64,000 nt of DNA from Streptomyces sp. 1-11. GTDB taxonomy: Bacteria; Actinomycetota; Actinomycetes; Streptomycetales; Streptomycetaceae. Position numbers and translations under genes: made by a program. A model generated the notes under the pieces. It ran no database searches. It had not been told where the DNA came from and worked only from the letters and a program-made list of their open reading frames with translations. Positions 42,431 to 51,427 of the stretch are shown piece after piece (the stretch's first letter is position 1; every line of letters begins with the position of its first letter). The stretch spans positions 248,001-312,000 of the forward strand of contig NZ_BJTV01000005.1 in the NCBI RefSeq assembly GCF_007176755.1, in the 5' to 3' direction.

Positions 42431-42596
42431 CCCGGGGCCGCGCGCCGGCCCCGGCCCTCAGCACGCACCGCACTCACAGCGTTCACAGCACCCCGAAGCA
42501 CTCCGAGCTTCCGGCCGTCGCCGCCGCCGTCGCCGTCGTCGCGCCGTCCGATACCTACGTCTTTTTCCGTCACGCAGTCCCGAAGTGGGTACCTCC

Positions 42597-44135
42597 ATGT
42601 CCGAAACAGCCCTCAAGGCTCCCGGCCTCACCGCGCCGCGCGGTGACGCCAACCGCTGGAAAGCGCTCGTCTTCATCGCGCTCGCCCAGCTGATGGTCGT
42701 CCTCGACGCGACCATCGTGAACATCGCCCTGCCCTCCGCCCAGACCGACCTGGGCATCTCCGACGGCAACCGGCAGTGGGTCGTCACCGCCTACGCCCTC
42801 GCCTTCGGCGGTCTGCTGCTCTTCGGCGGCCGCGTCGCCGACCTGTGGGGCCGCAAGCGCGCCTTCGTGCTGGGTCTGGGCGGCTTCGCCGCCGCCTCCG
42901 CGCTCGGCGGCGCCGCCACCACCGGCGCGATGATGTTCGGCGCCCGCGCGCTGCAGGGTGTCTTCGGCGCGCTGCTCGCTCCGGCCGCGCTGTCCCTGCT
43001 CGCCGTGATGTTCACCGACGCCAAGGAGCGCGCCAAGGCGTTCGGCATCTACGGCGCGATCGCCGGCGGCGGCGGCGCCGTCGGTCTGATCCTCGGCGGT
43101 TTCCTCACCGAGTACCTGGACTGGCGCTGGACCTTCTTCGTCAACGTCCCGTTCGCCGTGGTCGCCGCGCTCGGCGCCTGGTTCGTCGTCCGCGAGCCGG
43201 AGGGCGGCCGCAACCGCTCCCCGCTCGACGTCCCCGGCGTGGTCCTGTCCAGCCTGGGCCTGTTCGCGCTCGTCTACGGCTTCACCCGCGCCGAGTCCGA
43301 CGGCTGGGGCGACACCGTGACCGTCGCCATGTTCGTCGCGTCCGCGGTGCTGCTCGTCGCCTTCGTGCTGGTCGAGTCCCGGGTCAAGGCGCCGCTGCTG
43401 CCGCTGCGCGTGGTCACCGACCGCAACCGCGGTGGCATCTACCTCTCCCTCGGCCTCGCGATCATCGGCATGTTCGGCCTGTTCCTCTTCCTGACCTACT
43501 ACCTGCAGGTCGTGAAGGGCTACTCGCCGGTCAAGACCGGCTTCGCGTTCCTGCCGATGGTGGCGGGCATGATCACCGGCTCGACCCAGATCGGCACGAG
43601 GCTGATGACCCGGGTCCCGGCCCGGCTGCTGATGGGCCCCGGCTTCCTGGTCGCCGGGTTCGGCATGCTGCTGCTGAGCCGGATGGAGATCGGCTCCTCG
43701 TACGCGACGCTGCTGCTGCCCGCGATGGTGCTGCTGGGCCTGGGCATGGGTACGGCGTTCATGCCGGCCATGTCCCTGGCCACCGCCGGGGTCGAGCCCC
43801 GGGACGCCGGTGTCGCCTCCGCGATGGTCAACACCTCGCAGCAGGTGGGCGGCGCGATCGGCACCGCCCTGCTGAACACCATCGCCGCGTCCGCGAAGAC
43901 CTCGTACATCAAGGACCACATCGCCGGCGCGGCCACCAAGCCGCAGCAGCAGCTCGTCGGACTGCAGGGCATGGTGCACGGCTACGGCACGGCGATCGGG
44001 TTCGCCGTCGGCATCCTGGCGCTCGCCGCGCTGATCGCCTTCACCTTCGTCAACGCCGGCCGCCCGGGCTCCGCCCCGGTCGCCTCCGGCGAGGGCGTCG
44101 AGGACGAGGTGCCGGTGCCGGTGGTGGCCCACTGA
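42597..44135 (+). CDS. MFS drug-efflux transporter, DHA2 (14-TMS) family
   Basis: 512 residues, 14 predicted helices. Motif D1 LMVVLDATIVNIALPSAQTDLG, motif A GGRVADLWGRKRAF and motif C-like GAIAGGGGAVGLILGGFLTEYLDWRWTFFVNVP are typical of EmrB/QacA drug:H+ antiporters. ATG 42597 is preferred over an in-frame codon at 42585. Exports an unknown toxic compound or metabolite; TetR upstream is the likely repressor. Confidence 0.93.
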   Translation: MSETALKAPGLTAPRGDANRWKALVFIALAQLMVVLDATIVNIALPSAQTDLGISDGNRQWVVTAYALAFGGLLLFGGRVADLWGRKRAFVLGLGGFAAASALGGAATTGAMMFGARALQGVFGALLAPAALSLLAVMFTDAKERAKAFGIYGAIAGGGGAVGLILGGFLTEYLDWRWTFFVNVPFAVVAALGAWFVVREPEGGRNRSPLDVPGVVLSSLGLFALVYGFTRAESDGWGDTVTVAMFVASAVLLVAFVLVESRVKAPLLPLRVVTDRNRGGIYLSLGLAIIGMFGLFLFLTYYLQVVKGYSPVKTGFAFLPMVAGMITGSTQIGTRLMTRVPARLLMGPGFLVAGFGMLLLSRMEIGSSYATLLLPAMVLLGLGMGTAFMPAMSLATAGVEPRDAGVASAMVNTSQQVGGAIGTALLNTIAASAKTSYIKDHIAGAATKPQQQLVGLQGMVHGYGTAIGFAVGILALAALIAFTFVNAGRPGSAPVASGEGVEDEVPVPVVAH

Positions 44136-44149
44136 CCGGCCGTACACCG

Positions 44150-44176
44150 GACCGCCCGGGGTTGCGCCGGGTGGTC
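44150..44176. terminator. bidirectional hairpin between MFS and MarR genes
   Basis: Arms GACCGCCCGG (44150-44159) and CCGGGTGGTC (44167-44176), with one G-T pair, between convergent stops. Confidence 0.7.
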
Positions 44177-44685
44177 TAGCGGAGCCAGGGCAGGTCCGCA
44201 CCCGCTTCATCGGGCTGGAGGCCCTCGGCGACGATCTCCATGATCTCGCCGAGGGCCTTCTGCTGTTGCGGGGACAGCCGCTCGAACAGCGCCTGGCGGA
44301 CGGCTCCCACATGGCCGGGCGCGGTACGGGCCAGCACCTCGGCGCCCTCGTCGGTGAGGACGGCGAACTGGCCGCGCTTGTCGGAGGGGCAGTCCTCGCG
44401 GCGGACCCACCCGTTCTTCTCCAGCCGGGCGATGGCGTGGGAGAGCCGGGACCGCGTGATCTTGGACTTCATCGCCAGCTCGGTCATCCGCAGCCGGCGG
44501 CGCGGCGCCTCGGCGAGGCCGACGAGGAGGCCGTAGTAGATGTGCGGCATGCCCGCGTCACGCTGGAGCTGCCGGTCGAGGTGGTCCTCGAGCAGGGTGG
44601 TGGCGTGCAGGTAGGCGCGCCAGACGCGCTGCTCCTCGTCGGTGAGCCAGCGGTGCCGGCCGGCGGAGTCCGTTGCCGTGTTCAT
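44176..44685 (-). CDS. MarR-family repressor
   Basis: 169 residues, winged helix with RLRMTELAMKSKITRSRLSHAIARLEKNGWVRREDCPSDKRGQFAVLTDEG (about 66-115), the standard MarR recognition helix and wing. It is transcribed divergently from the LigB-type dioxygenase gene, and two CTTGA-type dyads lie between the starts. MarR proteins of this group release DNA on binding phenolics or quinones, or on oxidation; which one is not visible. Confidence 0.92.
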   Translation of the reverse strand: MNTATDSAGRHRWLTDEEQRVWRAYLHATTLLEDHLDRQLQRDAGMPHIYYGLLVGLAEAPRRRLRMTELAMKSKITRSRLSHAIARLEKNGWVRREDCPSDKRGQFAVLTDEGAEVLARTAPGHVGAVRQALFERLSPQQQKALGEIMEIVAEGLQPDEAGADLPWLR

Positions 44686-44709
44686 GTGTCCCACTGTACG
44701 AAGCATCTC

Positions 44710-44765
44710 CTTGAAACTTGAACAAGTCGGTCGTACGCTGTAGTCGTAAAGCTTGAGACTTAAAG
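44710..44765. promoter_or_regulatory. two dyad operators in the MarR/dioxygenase divergent promoter
   Basis: ACTTG-AA-CAAGT (44716-44727), a perfect 5-2-5 inverted repeat in a CTTGAAACTTGAACAAG context, and CTTGAGACTTAAAG (44752-44765), an imperfect version. Size and position fit MarR dimers controlling both genes. Confidence 0.7.
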
Positions 44766-44814
44766 CACCCTGCGGGGTGCGTCTCACAGGGACCGAGTAC
44801 CGGGAGCCGCCGCC

Positions 44815-45627
44815 ATGTCCGCCGCACCGCAGGAGACGTCCGCTGCCGGGCGGGAGCGCATGCCCGCCCTGTACCTCAGCCACGGCGCCCCGCCGCTCGC
44901 CGACGACCCCGTCTGGCCGGGCCAGCTCGCCGCGTGGTCGGCCGGTCTGCCGCGCCCCAAGGCGATCCTCATGGTCTCCGCCCACTGGGAGGAGGCCCCG
45001 CTCGCCCTCGGCGCCGTCGAGACCGTCCCGCTCGTCTACGACTTCTGGGGCTTCCCCGAGCACTACTACCAGGTGAAGTACGCCGCCCCCGGCGCGCCGG
45101 AACTGGCCGAATCCGTGCGCAAGCTGCTGCGCGCCCCCGGCATCCCGGTCCAGGACATCCCCGACCGCGGCCTCGACCACGGCGCCTACGTGCCGCTCGT
45201 CGAGATGTTCCCGGCCGCCGACATCCCGGTCCTGCAGATCTCCATGCCGACCCTCGACCCGGTCCGCCTGATGGACATCGGCCGCAGGCTCGCCCCGCTG
45301 CGCGACGAGGGCGTGCTGATCGTCGGCTCCGGCTTCTTCACCCACAATCTGGCCGCCCTGCGGCACGTCGGCGCCGGCGTGCCGACCTGGTCCGCCGAGT
45401 TCGACGACTGGGGCCGCCGCGCCCTGGAGAGCAGGGACTGGGACACCCTGCTGGACTTCCTCCACAAGGCCCCGGCCGGCCGCTACGCCCACCCGCGCAC
45501 CGAGCACTTCGCCCCGCTCTTCGTCACCATGGGCGCGGCCGAGGCGGGCGGCGAGCTCGACGCCCAGAAGTCGGTGATCGACGGATTCTGGATGGGACTG
45601 GCCAAGAGGTCGCTGCAGTTCGGGTGA
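44815..45627 (+). CDS. LigB/DODA-type extradiol dioxygenase
   Basis: 270 residues: PALYLSHGAPPL, AILMVSAHWEE, LVYDFWGFPEHYYQVKYAAPG, GLDHGAYVPL and GSGFFTHNL. The conserved His (H of LSHG, SAHW, DHGA and THN) are the iron/zinc ligands of the class III extradiol (4,5-DOPA dioxygenase-like, YgiD) family. It opens catechol-type rings. Control by the divergent MarR suggests induction by a phenolic or quinone compound. Confidence 0.92.
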   Translation: MSAAPQETSAAGRERMPALYLSHGAPPLADDPVWPGQLAAWSAGLPRPKAILMVSAHWEEAPLALGAVETVPLVYDFWGFPEHYYQVKYAAPGAPELAESVRKLLRAPGIPVQDIPDRGLDHGAYVPLVEMFPAADIPVLQISMPTLDPVRLMDIGRRLAPLRDEGVLIVGSGFFTHNLAALRHVGAGVPTWSAEFDDWGRRALESRDWDTLLDFLHKAPAGRYAHPRTEHFAPLFVTMGAAEAGGELDAQKSVIDGFWMGLAKRSLQFG

Positions 45628-45640
45628 GCGCGCGCGGGAG

Positions 45641-46183
45641 CTACGCGGAGTCGGGGAGGGCCTGGCCGAGGCCCTTCTCGTACCAGGCCACGTCCCAGTA
45701 GCGGCCGAACTTGCGGCCCACCTCCCGGTAGGTGCCGACGTGCCGGAAGCCGAAGCGGGCGTGCAGCCGCCGCGAGGCCTCGTTCGGCTGCGCGATGCCG
45801 GCGTAGGCGCGGTGCAGGTCCTCACCGGCCAGCGCCTCGAAGAGGGCACCGTAGAGCAGGGTGCCGATGCCGCGGCGGCCGGCGTCCGGGGCGACGTACA
45901 CGGTGGTCTCCACCGAGGTGGAGTACGCGGGCTTCGCGCGGTAAGGGCTGGATGTGGCGTACCCCAGAATTCGCTGTGAGCCCGCCGCCGTGGCAACCAT
46001 CAGGCGGTACGGGCCGTCTACCGGGTGGGAGAGCAGCCAAGGGCGGCGCTCTTCCGCGGTGAAGACCGCCGTGTCGAATGTGATGGCCGTCTCACGCACA
46101 TAGTGGTTGTAGATCTCCGTGAGGACGTCGAGATCCCCCTCGACCCCCGGCCTGACCTGCACCTCTTCATGTGCCGACGGCAT
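45641..46183 (-). CDS. GNAT acetyltransferase, phosphinothricin acetyltransferase-like
   Basis: 180 residues. VRPGVEGDLDVLTEIYNHYVRETAITFDTA is the PAT/Bar-type start, YATSSPYRAKPAYSTSVETTVYVAPDAGRRGIGTLLYGAL contains the acetyl-CoA loop (RRGIGT), and the end is RRLHARFGFRHVGTYREVGRKFGRYWDVAWYEK. ATG 46183 with GGGGAGG upstream is preferred over GTG 46186. Acetylates an amino group, possibly of methionine sulfoximine-like or phosphinothricin-like molecules. It converges on the dioxygenase with a 13-bp gap. Confidence 0.9.
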   Translation of the reverse strand: MPSAHEEVQVRPGVEGDLDVLTEIYNHYVRETAITFDTAVFTAEERRPWLLSHPVDGPYRLMVATAAGSQRILGYATSSPYRAKPAYSTSVETTVYVAPDAGRRGIGTLLYGALFEALAGEDLHRAYAGIAQPNEASRRLHARFGFRHVGTYREVGRKFGRYWDVAWYEKGLGQALPDSA

Positions 46184-46388
46184 CACGCCTCCCCGTGTGG
46201 CCGACAGGGTACTGCATGATCAGAAAAATTGAGGGGCGGGTTGGGAATTCTGTCCGGATTGCAGTCGTTGTTTCCCACGGATGCAGGGCACCCGAGGAGA
46301 GTCCCAGGAGTCAGATCCACGAGACAGATCCGTTCGATGCCGAGCGTTCAAGGACCACCCGCCAGCCCACCATCGCAAGGGAGCACGC

Positions 46389-47387
46389 ATGGCAACCCGT
46401 GCCGTCGCCCGTCGTAAGTCCGCCACCGGCGAGACGGCCGACAGGGCAGGCAGTGTTCGCGCCCACGCCGGCGAGATCGCCGACCGCGACCTGGTCGGCA
46501 TGTACCTCGACGAGATCGCACGTACACCGCTGCTCGACGCCGCCAAGGAGGTCGAGCTGTCCCAGACCATCGAGGCGGGTGTGTTCGCGCGGCAGGTCCT
46601 CGACGGCGAGGAGGAGTCGAAGTCGGACGCCACCCGCGAGGAACTGCAGGCCCTGGTCGACGCCGGCGAGCGGGCCAAGGACGTCTTCATCCGGTCCAAC
46701 CTCCGCCTGGTCGTGGCGGTGGCCCGGCGCTACCCGCGCAGCGGCCTGCCGCTGCTCGACCTGGTCCAGGAGGGCAACGCCGGCCTGGTGCGCGCCGTCG
46801 AGAAGTTCGACTACCGCAAGGGCTTCAAGTTCTCGACCTACGCCACCTGGTGGATCCGGCAGGCCATCACCCGTTCCATCGCCGACCAGTCCCGCACGAT
46901 CCGGCTCCCCGTCCACCTGGTGGAGGAGCTGGGCCGCATCCGCCGCGTCCAGCGCGAGTTCAACCGCGAGCACGGGCGCGAGCCGGAGCCCGCGGAGATC
47001 GCCGCCGAGCTGGGCTCGACGCCGGAACGCGTGACGGACGTGCTCGACTGGTCCCGTGACCCGGTCTCCCTGAACATGCCGGTGGACGACGAGGGCGAGA
47101 CCCAGTTCGGCGACCTGCTGGAGGACACCTCGGCGGTCTCCCCGGAGCAGTCGGTCCTCACGCTCCTGCGCAGCGAGGAACTGGACGACCTGATCGGCCG
47201 CCTGGACCAGCGCACGGCCTCCATCATCAAGATGCGGTACGGCATCGAGGACGGCCGTGAGCGCACGCTGACCGAGGTCGGCAAGGAGCACGGCCTGACC
47301 CGCGAACGCATCCGGCAGATCGAGAAGCACGCGCTGCTCGAACTGAAGAGGCTCGCCCGTGACACCGGGTTCGACGCGGCGGCCTGA
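46389..47387 (+). CDS. hrdD: RpoD-like principal-type sigma factor, HrdD-like
   Basis: 332 residues, short for RpoD because region 1.1 is missing. Region 1.2 at about 33-60 (DLVGMYLDEIARTPLLDA), region 2 at 98-170 (RLVVAVARRYPRSGLPLLDLVQEGNAGLVRAVEKFDY..FSTYATWWIRQAI), region 3 at 180-255, and region 4 HTH LTEVGKEHGLTRERIRQIEKHALLEL. The sequence and length match Streptomyces HrdD as I remember it; HrdA/HrdC or another Hrd paralogue cannot be fully excluded. Non-essential Hrd sigmas overlap HrdB specificity. Followed by two hairpins. Confidence 0.9.
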   Translation: MATRAVARRKSATGETADRAGSVRAHAGEIADRDLVGMYLDEIARTPLLDAAKEVELSQTIEAGVFARQVLDGEEESKSDATREELQALVDAGERAKDVFIRSNLRLVVAVARRYPRSGLPLLDLVQEGNAGLVRAVEKFDYRKGFKFSTYATWWIRQAITRSIADQSRTIRLPVHLVEELGRIRRVQREFNREHGREPEPAEIAAELGSTPERVTDVLDWSRDPVSLNMPVDDEGETQFGDLLEDTSAVSPEQSVLTLLRSEELDDLIGRLDQRTASIIKMRYGIEDGRERTLTEVGKEHGLTRERIRQIEKHALLELKRLARDTGFDAAA

Positions 47388-47609
47388 CCGGCCGGCGCAC
47401 GACCGCGCGCCCGGTGGCGGAAGACGGCGCGAACATGGCGCGGTACCGTCGCTTCAACTCCGGGGCCGGAGGGAAAAACCCTTGCGGGCCCAGGAGTCGG
47501 ACGCGAGGACCGAGGGGCCGCACTCCCAGCGCAGTACCCACCCCCACATGTCGCACGACGAGCGCGTGACAGGCAGCACCGTACTCACCGCGTCAACCGA
47601 GTGAGCCAC

Positions 47610-47690
47610 GTTCCGACGTCATCCCCCCCGGCGTCGGAACGTTCCAGAGCCGGGCCCCGGCGCCTACCCCCCCAGGCGCCGGGCCCGGCT
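47610..47690 (+). terminator. double hairpin downstream of the sigma gene
   Basis: Stem 1: GTTCCGACG (47610-47618) with CGTCGGAAC (47632-47640). Stem 2: AGCCGGGCCCCGGCGCCT (47648-47665) with 47674-47690, one bulge. Each loop is C-rich. No gene in 47388-47780 apart from these. Confidence 0.8.
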
Positions 47691-47780
47691 TCATGCTGGA
47701 TCGGCGGGCCACCCCGTACCTGAACCCCGGGGTGGCCCGCTCGAATGGCAGATTCTGCCACACCGGCATAGCCTGCCGAG

Positions 47781-48644
47781 GTGAGCACCCCCAGTAACAC
47801 CGGCAACACCGCCCACCAGCCTGTTTCCGCCACCGCCCCGATGTCCCTGACCGAGCGACGCAAGGCGGAGACGCGCATGGAGATCGCCCGCGCGGCGGCC
47901 GCGCTCTTCGTGCGCCAAGGCCTGCGCGCCACCCGCGCGGAGGACATCGCCCAGGCCGCGGGCATCGCGCCGCGCACCTTCTACCGCTACTTCGCCTCCA
48001 AGGAGGAGGCGGTGGCGCCGCTGTACGCCGCGGGCGCCGAACTGTGCATCCAGGCGGTGCGCGACGCCCCGGCCGGCCTGTCGCTGCCGGAGGCGATCCG
48101 CCACGCGGTCGAGCACACCCTCAGCCCGGACACGCGGGTCTCGGCTGCCTCCTGGGAGTGGGTCCGCACCCTCATCCGGCTGGCCGACGCGAGCCCTGCC
48201 CTCGGAAAGGTCTGGGCCGAGGTCTGCCGGACGTCCGAGTACGCGCTGGCGGAGACACTGGCGGAACGGCTGTCCCGGGCGGGGGCCACGGGGACCACGT
48301 GGGCCACGGGCGCCATGGGGGCCACGGGGGTTGCCGAAGCCGCGGATCCTGTCGGAGCCGCGGGGTCCGCCGACGCCGCGGAGCCTGCCGGAGCCGCCGG
48401 GTCCGCGGGGTCCCTGGGGTCAGCGGGGGCCGTGCGGTCCGCCGGGGACAACGTTGCCCGGCCGGCGGCGATCCCCCCGCGACTCCGTCTCACGGCGGCG
48501 GTGGCCGGCGCGGCGATCCGTGTGGCCGTGGAGTCCTGGGCCGCCACCACCTCCGCGCCCACCGGCCCCGACGGCCCGGCGGCCCTGGCCCTCCGGAACC
48601 TGACGGCCCTGCAGAACTACGCCTGGCCCGGGAACCCGGCGTGA
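47781..48644 (+). CDS. TetR-family regulator with an inserted low-complexity segment
   Basis: 287 residues. HTH ETRMEIARAAAALFVRQGLRATRAEDIAQAAGIAPRTFYRYFASKEEAV (about 30-75) is followed by a TetR C-terminal domain. Residues about 170-232 are an Ala/Gly/Ser-rich stretch (EAADPVGAAGSADAAEPAGA...) that interrupts the ligand domain before it resumes at LRLTAAVAGAAIRVAVESW. The insert is coded by a run of GGAGCCGCGGGGTCC-like units, so it probably arose by slippage. GTG start 47781. Located after HrdD. Confidence 0.85.
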   Translation: MSTPSNTGNTAHQPVSATAPMSLTERRKAETRMEIARAAAALFVRQGLRATRAEDIAQAAGIAPRTFYRYFASKEEAVAPLYAAGAELCIQAVRDAPAGLSLPEAIRHAVEHTLSPDTRVSAASWEWVRTLIRLADASPALGKVWAEVCRTSEYALAETLAERLSRAGATGTTWATGAMGATGVAEAADPVGAAGSADAAEPAGAAGSAGSLGSAGAVRSAGDNVARPAAIPPRLRLTAAVAGAAIRVAVESWAATTSAPTGPDGPAALALRNLTALQNYAWPGNPA

Positions 48645-48676
48645 CACTGGGCGCGGGCCCCCGGCCGAGGGCCCGC

Positions 48677-49642
48677 TCACCCCGACCCCGCCCGGCTCAA
48701 CCGCCCGCCCAACTCCCGCACACAGGACACGAGTTCCTCCGGCCCCCGGACCGTGAACTCGCACCCCGCCATCGCCAGCCGTAGCGCCAGCCACTCCACC
48801 GGCTCCCCGCTCGTCCCCCGCAGCACGCATCCCCCGCCGTCGTCCGCCTCCGGCACCCCGGCCCACTCCGGCAGCCGCGCGGCCACCTCCCGCGCCGTCC
48901 CGGCGAACCGCACCTCGAAGGCGTAGGTGTCCTGGGTCCGCCGGATCGACCGCCGCAGGTACTCCGCCGCGTCCCCCTCCGGCAGCTCACGCGGAGCGAA
49001 CCGCGCTCCGGTGGCGAACGGCTCCCGTACCCGGTCCACCCGGAACGTCCGCCAGTCGTCCCGCCCGAGGTCGTACGCGACCAGGTACCACCGCCGCCCC
49101 GTCGACACCAGCCGGTGCGGCTCCGTCAGCCGGTGCGACTCGCCGCCCTCCTTGTCCCGGTAGGCGAACCGCAGCCGTTCCCGCCCCGCGACCGTCGACG
49201 CCATCACGGTGAGCGTCCCCGGCGCGATGCTCGGCCCGTCCCCGCTGGTCAGCGGCGTCGTGGCGGCCTGCAGTGTGGACACCCGGTGGCGCAGCCGGGC
49301 CGGCAGCACCTGCTCCAGCTTCGCCAGCGCCCGCACCGAGGCCTCGTCCACCCCCTCCACCGCGTGTCCGGCCCCCGCCCGCAGCCCGACCGCGATCGCC
49401 ACCGCCTCCTCGTCGTCCAGCACCAGCGGCGGCATGGCCTTGCCCGCGACCAGCCGGTATCCGCCGTCGGCGCCCTTCGTGGCCCGCACCGGATAGCCCA
49501 GTTCACGCAAACGGTCGATGTCCCGCCGCACGGTTCGGCGGGACACGTTCAGCCGGTCCGCCAGCTCGCCGCCGGGCCACTCGCGCGGCGTCTGCAGCAG
49601 GGACAGGAGCTGGAGGAGCCGGGCCGGCGTGTCCGTCGTCAT
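48677..49642 (-). CDS. WYL-domain regulator (YafY/DeoR-like)
   Basis: 321 residues. N-terminal HTH (RLLQLLSLLQTPREWPGGELADRLNVSRRTVRRDIDRLRELGYPV), a middle beta strand-rich WYL domain with RLRFAYRDKEG and PHRLVSTGRRWYLVAYDLGRDDWRTFRVDRV, and a C-terminal WCX segment. WYL domains sense nucleic acids or nucleotides in several regulators. ATG 49642 was chosen over an in-frame upstream Met (49663). It diverges from an MFS gene 63 bp away and an inverted repeat lies between them. Confidence 0.92.
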   Translation of the reverse strand: MTTDTPARLLQLLSLLQTPREWPGGELADRLNVSRRTVRRDIDRLRELGYPVRATKGADGGYRLVAGKAMPPLVLDDEEAVAIAVGLRAGAGHAVEGVDEASVRALAKLEQVLPARLRHRVSTLQAATTPLTSGDGPSIAPGTLTVMASTVAGRERLRFAYRDKEGGESHRLTEPHRLVSTGRRWYLVAYDLGRDDWRTFRVDRVREPFATGARFAPRELPEGDAAEYLRRSIRRTQDTYAFEVRFAGTAREVAARLPEWAGVPEADDGGGCVLRGTSGEPVEWLALRLAMAGCEFTVRGPEELVSCVRELGGRLSRAGSG

Positions 49643-49663
49643 GCCTGTGAGGATGCCGCACAA

Positions 49664-49695
49664 CTAGGACACGATCTGACCTACTGGGGTCCTAG
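49664..49695. promoter_or_regulatory. inverted repeat between WYL regulator and MFS pump
   Basis: CTAGGAC (49664-49670) and GTCCTAG (49689-49695) spaced by 18 bp, in a 62-bp divergent intergenic region. A likely operator for the WYL regulator that controls itself and the pump. Confidence 0.65.
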
Positions 49696-49704
49696 CTTGG
49701 CCGC

Positions 49705-51228
49705 ATGACCACCACGGAACAGACCCTCGGTGCCGGGCGGGCCCCGGTCCGCCCGGCCCCGGCCGACCGCCGCCGCTGGTACGCGCTCGCGATCGTGATG
49801 ACGGCGGCCTTCATGGACCTGGTCGACGTCACGATCGTCAACATCGCCATCCCCTCGATCCAGCAGGACGCGGGAGCCTCGTTCGGCCAGATCCAGTGGA
49901 TCACGGCAGGCTACGCCCTGGCCTTCGCGGCCGGACTGATCACCGGCGGCCGGCTCGGCGACATTCACGGCCGCAGGCGGCTGTTCCTCATCGGCGTCGG
50001 CGGCTTCACCCTCGCCTCCGCCCTGTGCGGCTTCGCCGCCGGTCCGGAGATGCTGGTCGCCTCCCGCATCCTGCAGGGCGGCATGGCGGCCCTGATGGTC
50101 CCGCAGGTCCTGTCGATCGTGCACGCCACCTTCCCCGCCCGTGAACGCGGAAAGGTCTTCGGCCTGTTCGGCGCGATCGTCGGTCTGGGCGCGGTCTCCG
50201 GCCCGCTGCTCGGCGCCCTGCTGACGCAGTGGAACCTGTTCGGCCTCCAGTGGCGGCCGATCTTCCTGATCAACCTGCCGGTCGGCGTCGCCGCCCTCCT
50301 CCTGGGCCGCCGCTTCATCACCGAGTCCCGGGCGCCGAAGGCACTGAAGCTGGACCTCGTCGGCGTCGCGCTGGTGACCCTCGGCCTGCTGATGCTGCTC
50401 TACCCGCTGACCCGTGGCCGTGAGCTGGGCTGGCCGCTGTGGGGTTACGTGTGCATGGCCGGGGCGGTCGGCGTCTTCGCGGTGCTGGCGGCCTACGAGC
50501 GGCGCAAGGCGGCCCGTGACGGCTCGCCGCTGATCGAGCTGTCGCTGTTCCGGGTGAAGAGCTTCGCCGCCGGCATCGCCGTGCAGACCGTCTTCGGTGT
50601 CGCGCTCGGCATCTTCTTCCTGGTCTGGACGCTCTACATGCAGAGGGGCCTGGGCTGGAGCCCGCTGCGGGCGGGCCTGACGGGGGTGCCGTTCTCGCTC
50701 GCGGTGTCCACGGCGGCGGGGATGTCGGTGCAGAAGCTGGTCCCGCGGTTCGGCCGGGAGGTGCTGCGGGCCGGCGCGCTGGTGATGGCCGTGGGTGTGC
50801 TCCTCTACATCTGGGAGTCGCACCGCTACGGCCTCGCCATCGCCTCCTGGCAGATGGCGCTGCCGCTGGTCGTGATGGGTGCGGGCATGGGCCTGATCGT
50901 CGCCCCGCTGACGGACGCGGTGCTCTCCGAGGTGCCGCGGGAGCACGCCGGGTCCGCCTCCGGCCTGATCAACACCGTCCAGCAGATGGGCAACGCGCTC
51001 GGCCTCGGCCTGGTGTCGGTCGTCTTCTTCGGGGTGATCGGCGACCGGCTGACCCCGGCTGAGGTGGGCCCTGCCTTCGTGCACGGTTTCCAGCACGCCC
51101 TGTGGTGGGTCGCCGGGATCCTGGGCGCGATCTTCGTGCTGATGTCCGCCCTGCCGAAGCGTCCGGCGCAGCACGTCGAAGGGGCCGCCACCGAGGTGGG
51201 GGAGAAGGAGCGCGAGCTGGTGGCCTGA
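49705..51228 (+). CDS. MFS efflux transporter, DHA2 family
   Basis: 507 residues, 14 helices. AAFMDLVDVTIVNIAIPSIQQDAG, GGRLGDIHGRRRLF (motif A) and VGLGAVSGPLLGALL (motif C) are typical of 14-TMS drug antiporters. Followed by a hairpin terminator at 51247-51273. The divergent WYL gene is its probable repressor; substrate unknown. Confidence 0.92.
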   Translation: MTTTEQTLGAGRAPVRPAPADRRRWYALAIVMTAAFMDLVDVTIVNIAIPSIQQDAGASFGQIQWITAGYALAFAAGLITGGRLGDIHGRRRLFLIGVGGFTLASALCGFAAGPEMLVASRILQGGMAALMVPQVLSIVHATFPARERGKVFGLFGAIVGLGAVSGPLLGALLTQWNLFGLQWRPIFLINLPVGVAALLLGRRFITESRAPKALKLDLVGVALVTLGLLMLLYPLTRGRELGWPLWGYVCMAGAVGVFAVLAAYERRKAARDGSPLIELSLFRVKSFAAGIAVQTVFGVALGIFFLVWTLYMQRGLGWSPLRAGLTGVPFSLAVSTAAGMSVQKLVPRFGREVLRAGALVMAVGVLLYIWESHRYGLAIASWQMALPLVVMGAGMGLIVAPLTDAVLSEVPREHAGSASGLINTVQQMGNALGLGLVSVVFFGVIGDRLTPAEVGPAFVHGFQHALWWVAGILGAIFVLMSALPKRPAQHVEGAATEVGEKERELVA

Positions 51229-51246
51229 GCCACGGCGGCGAGGAGG

Positions 51247-51273
51247 GGCCCGGCACCGACCAGATGCCGGGCC
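51247..51273 (+). terminator. terminator of the MFS gene
   Basis: Perfect arms GGCCCGGCA (51247-51255) and TGCCGGGCC (51265-51273), 9-nt loop, followed by CTTCGCC. Confidence 0.85.
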
Positions 51274-51328
51274 CTTCGCCATGCGGCTCCTGCGCTGTGT
51301 GCGGCCGGACCTCACGCGGAAGTCCGTT

Positions 51329-51409
51329 CATGCCCGAATGCCGCCCGAACTTGTTTACTTTCCCGAAAGCCGGGCGTAGCCTCGAATCGAAACCACACGT
51401 TCGGGCATG
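51329..51409. promoter_or_regulatory. perfect 10-bp inverted repeat flanking the fru promoter
   Basis: CATGCCCGAA (51329-51338) and TTCGGGCATG (51400-51409) are exact complements, 71 bp centre to centre, and enclose the only A/T-rich stretch (TTGTTTACTTT) before fruR. They are likely operator half sites for FruR looping or two binding sites of one repressor. Confidence 0.65.
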
Positions 51410-51427
51410 AGGTGGAGGTAAACGGGC

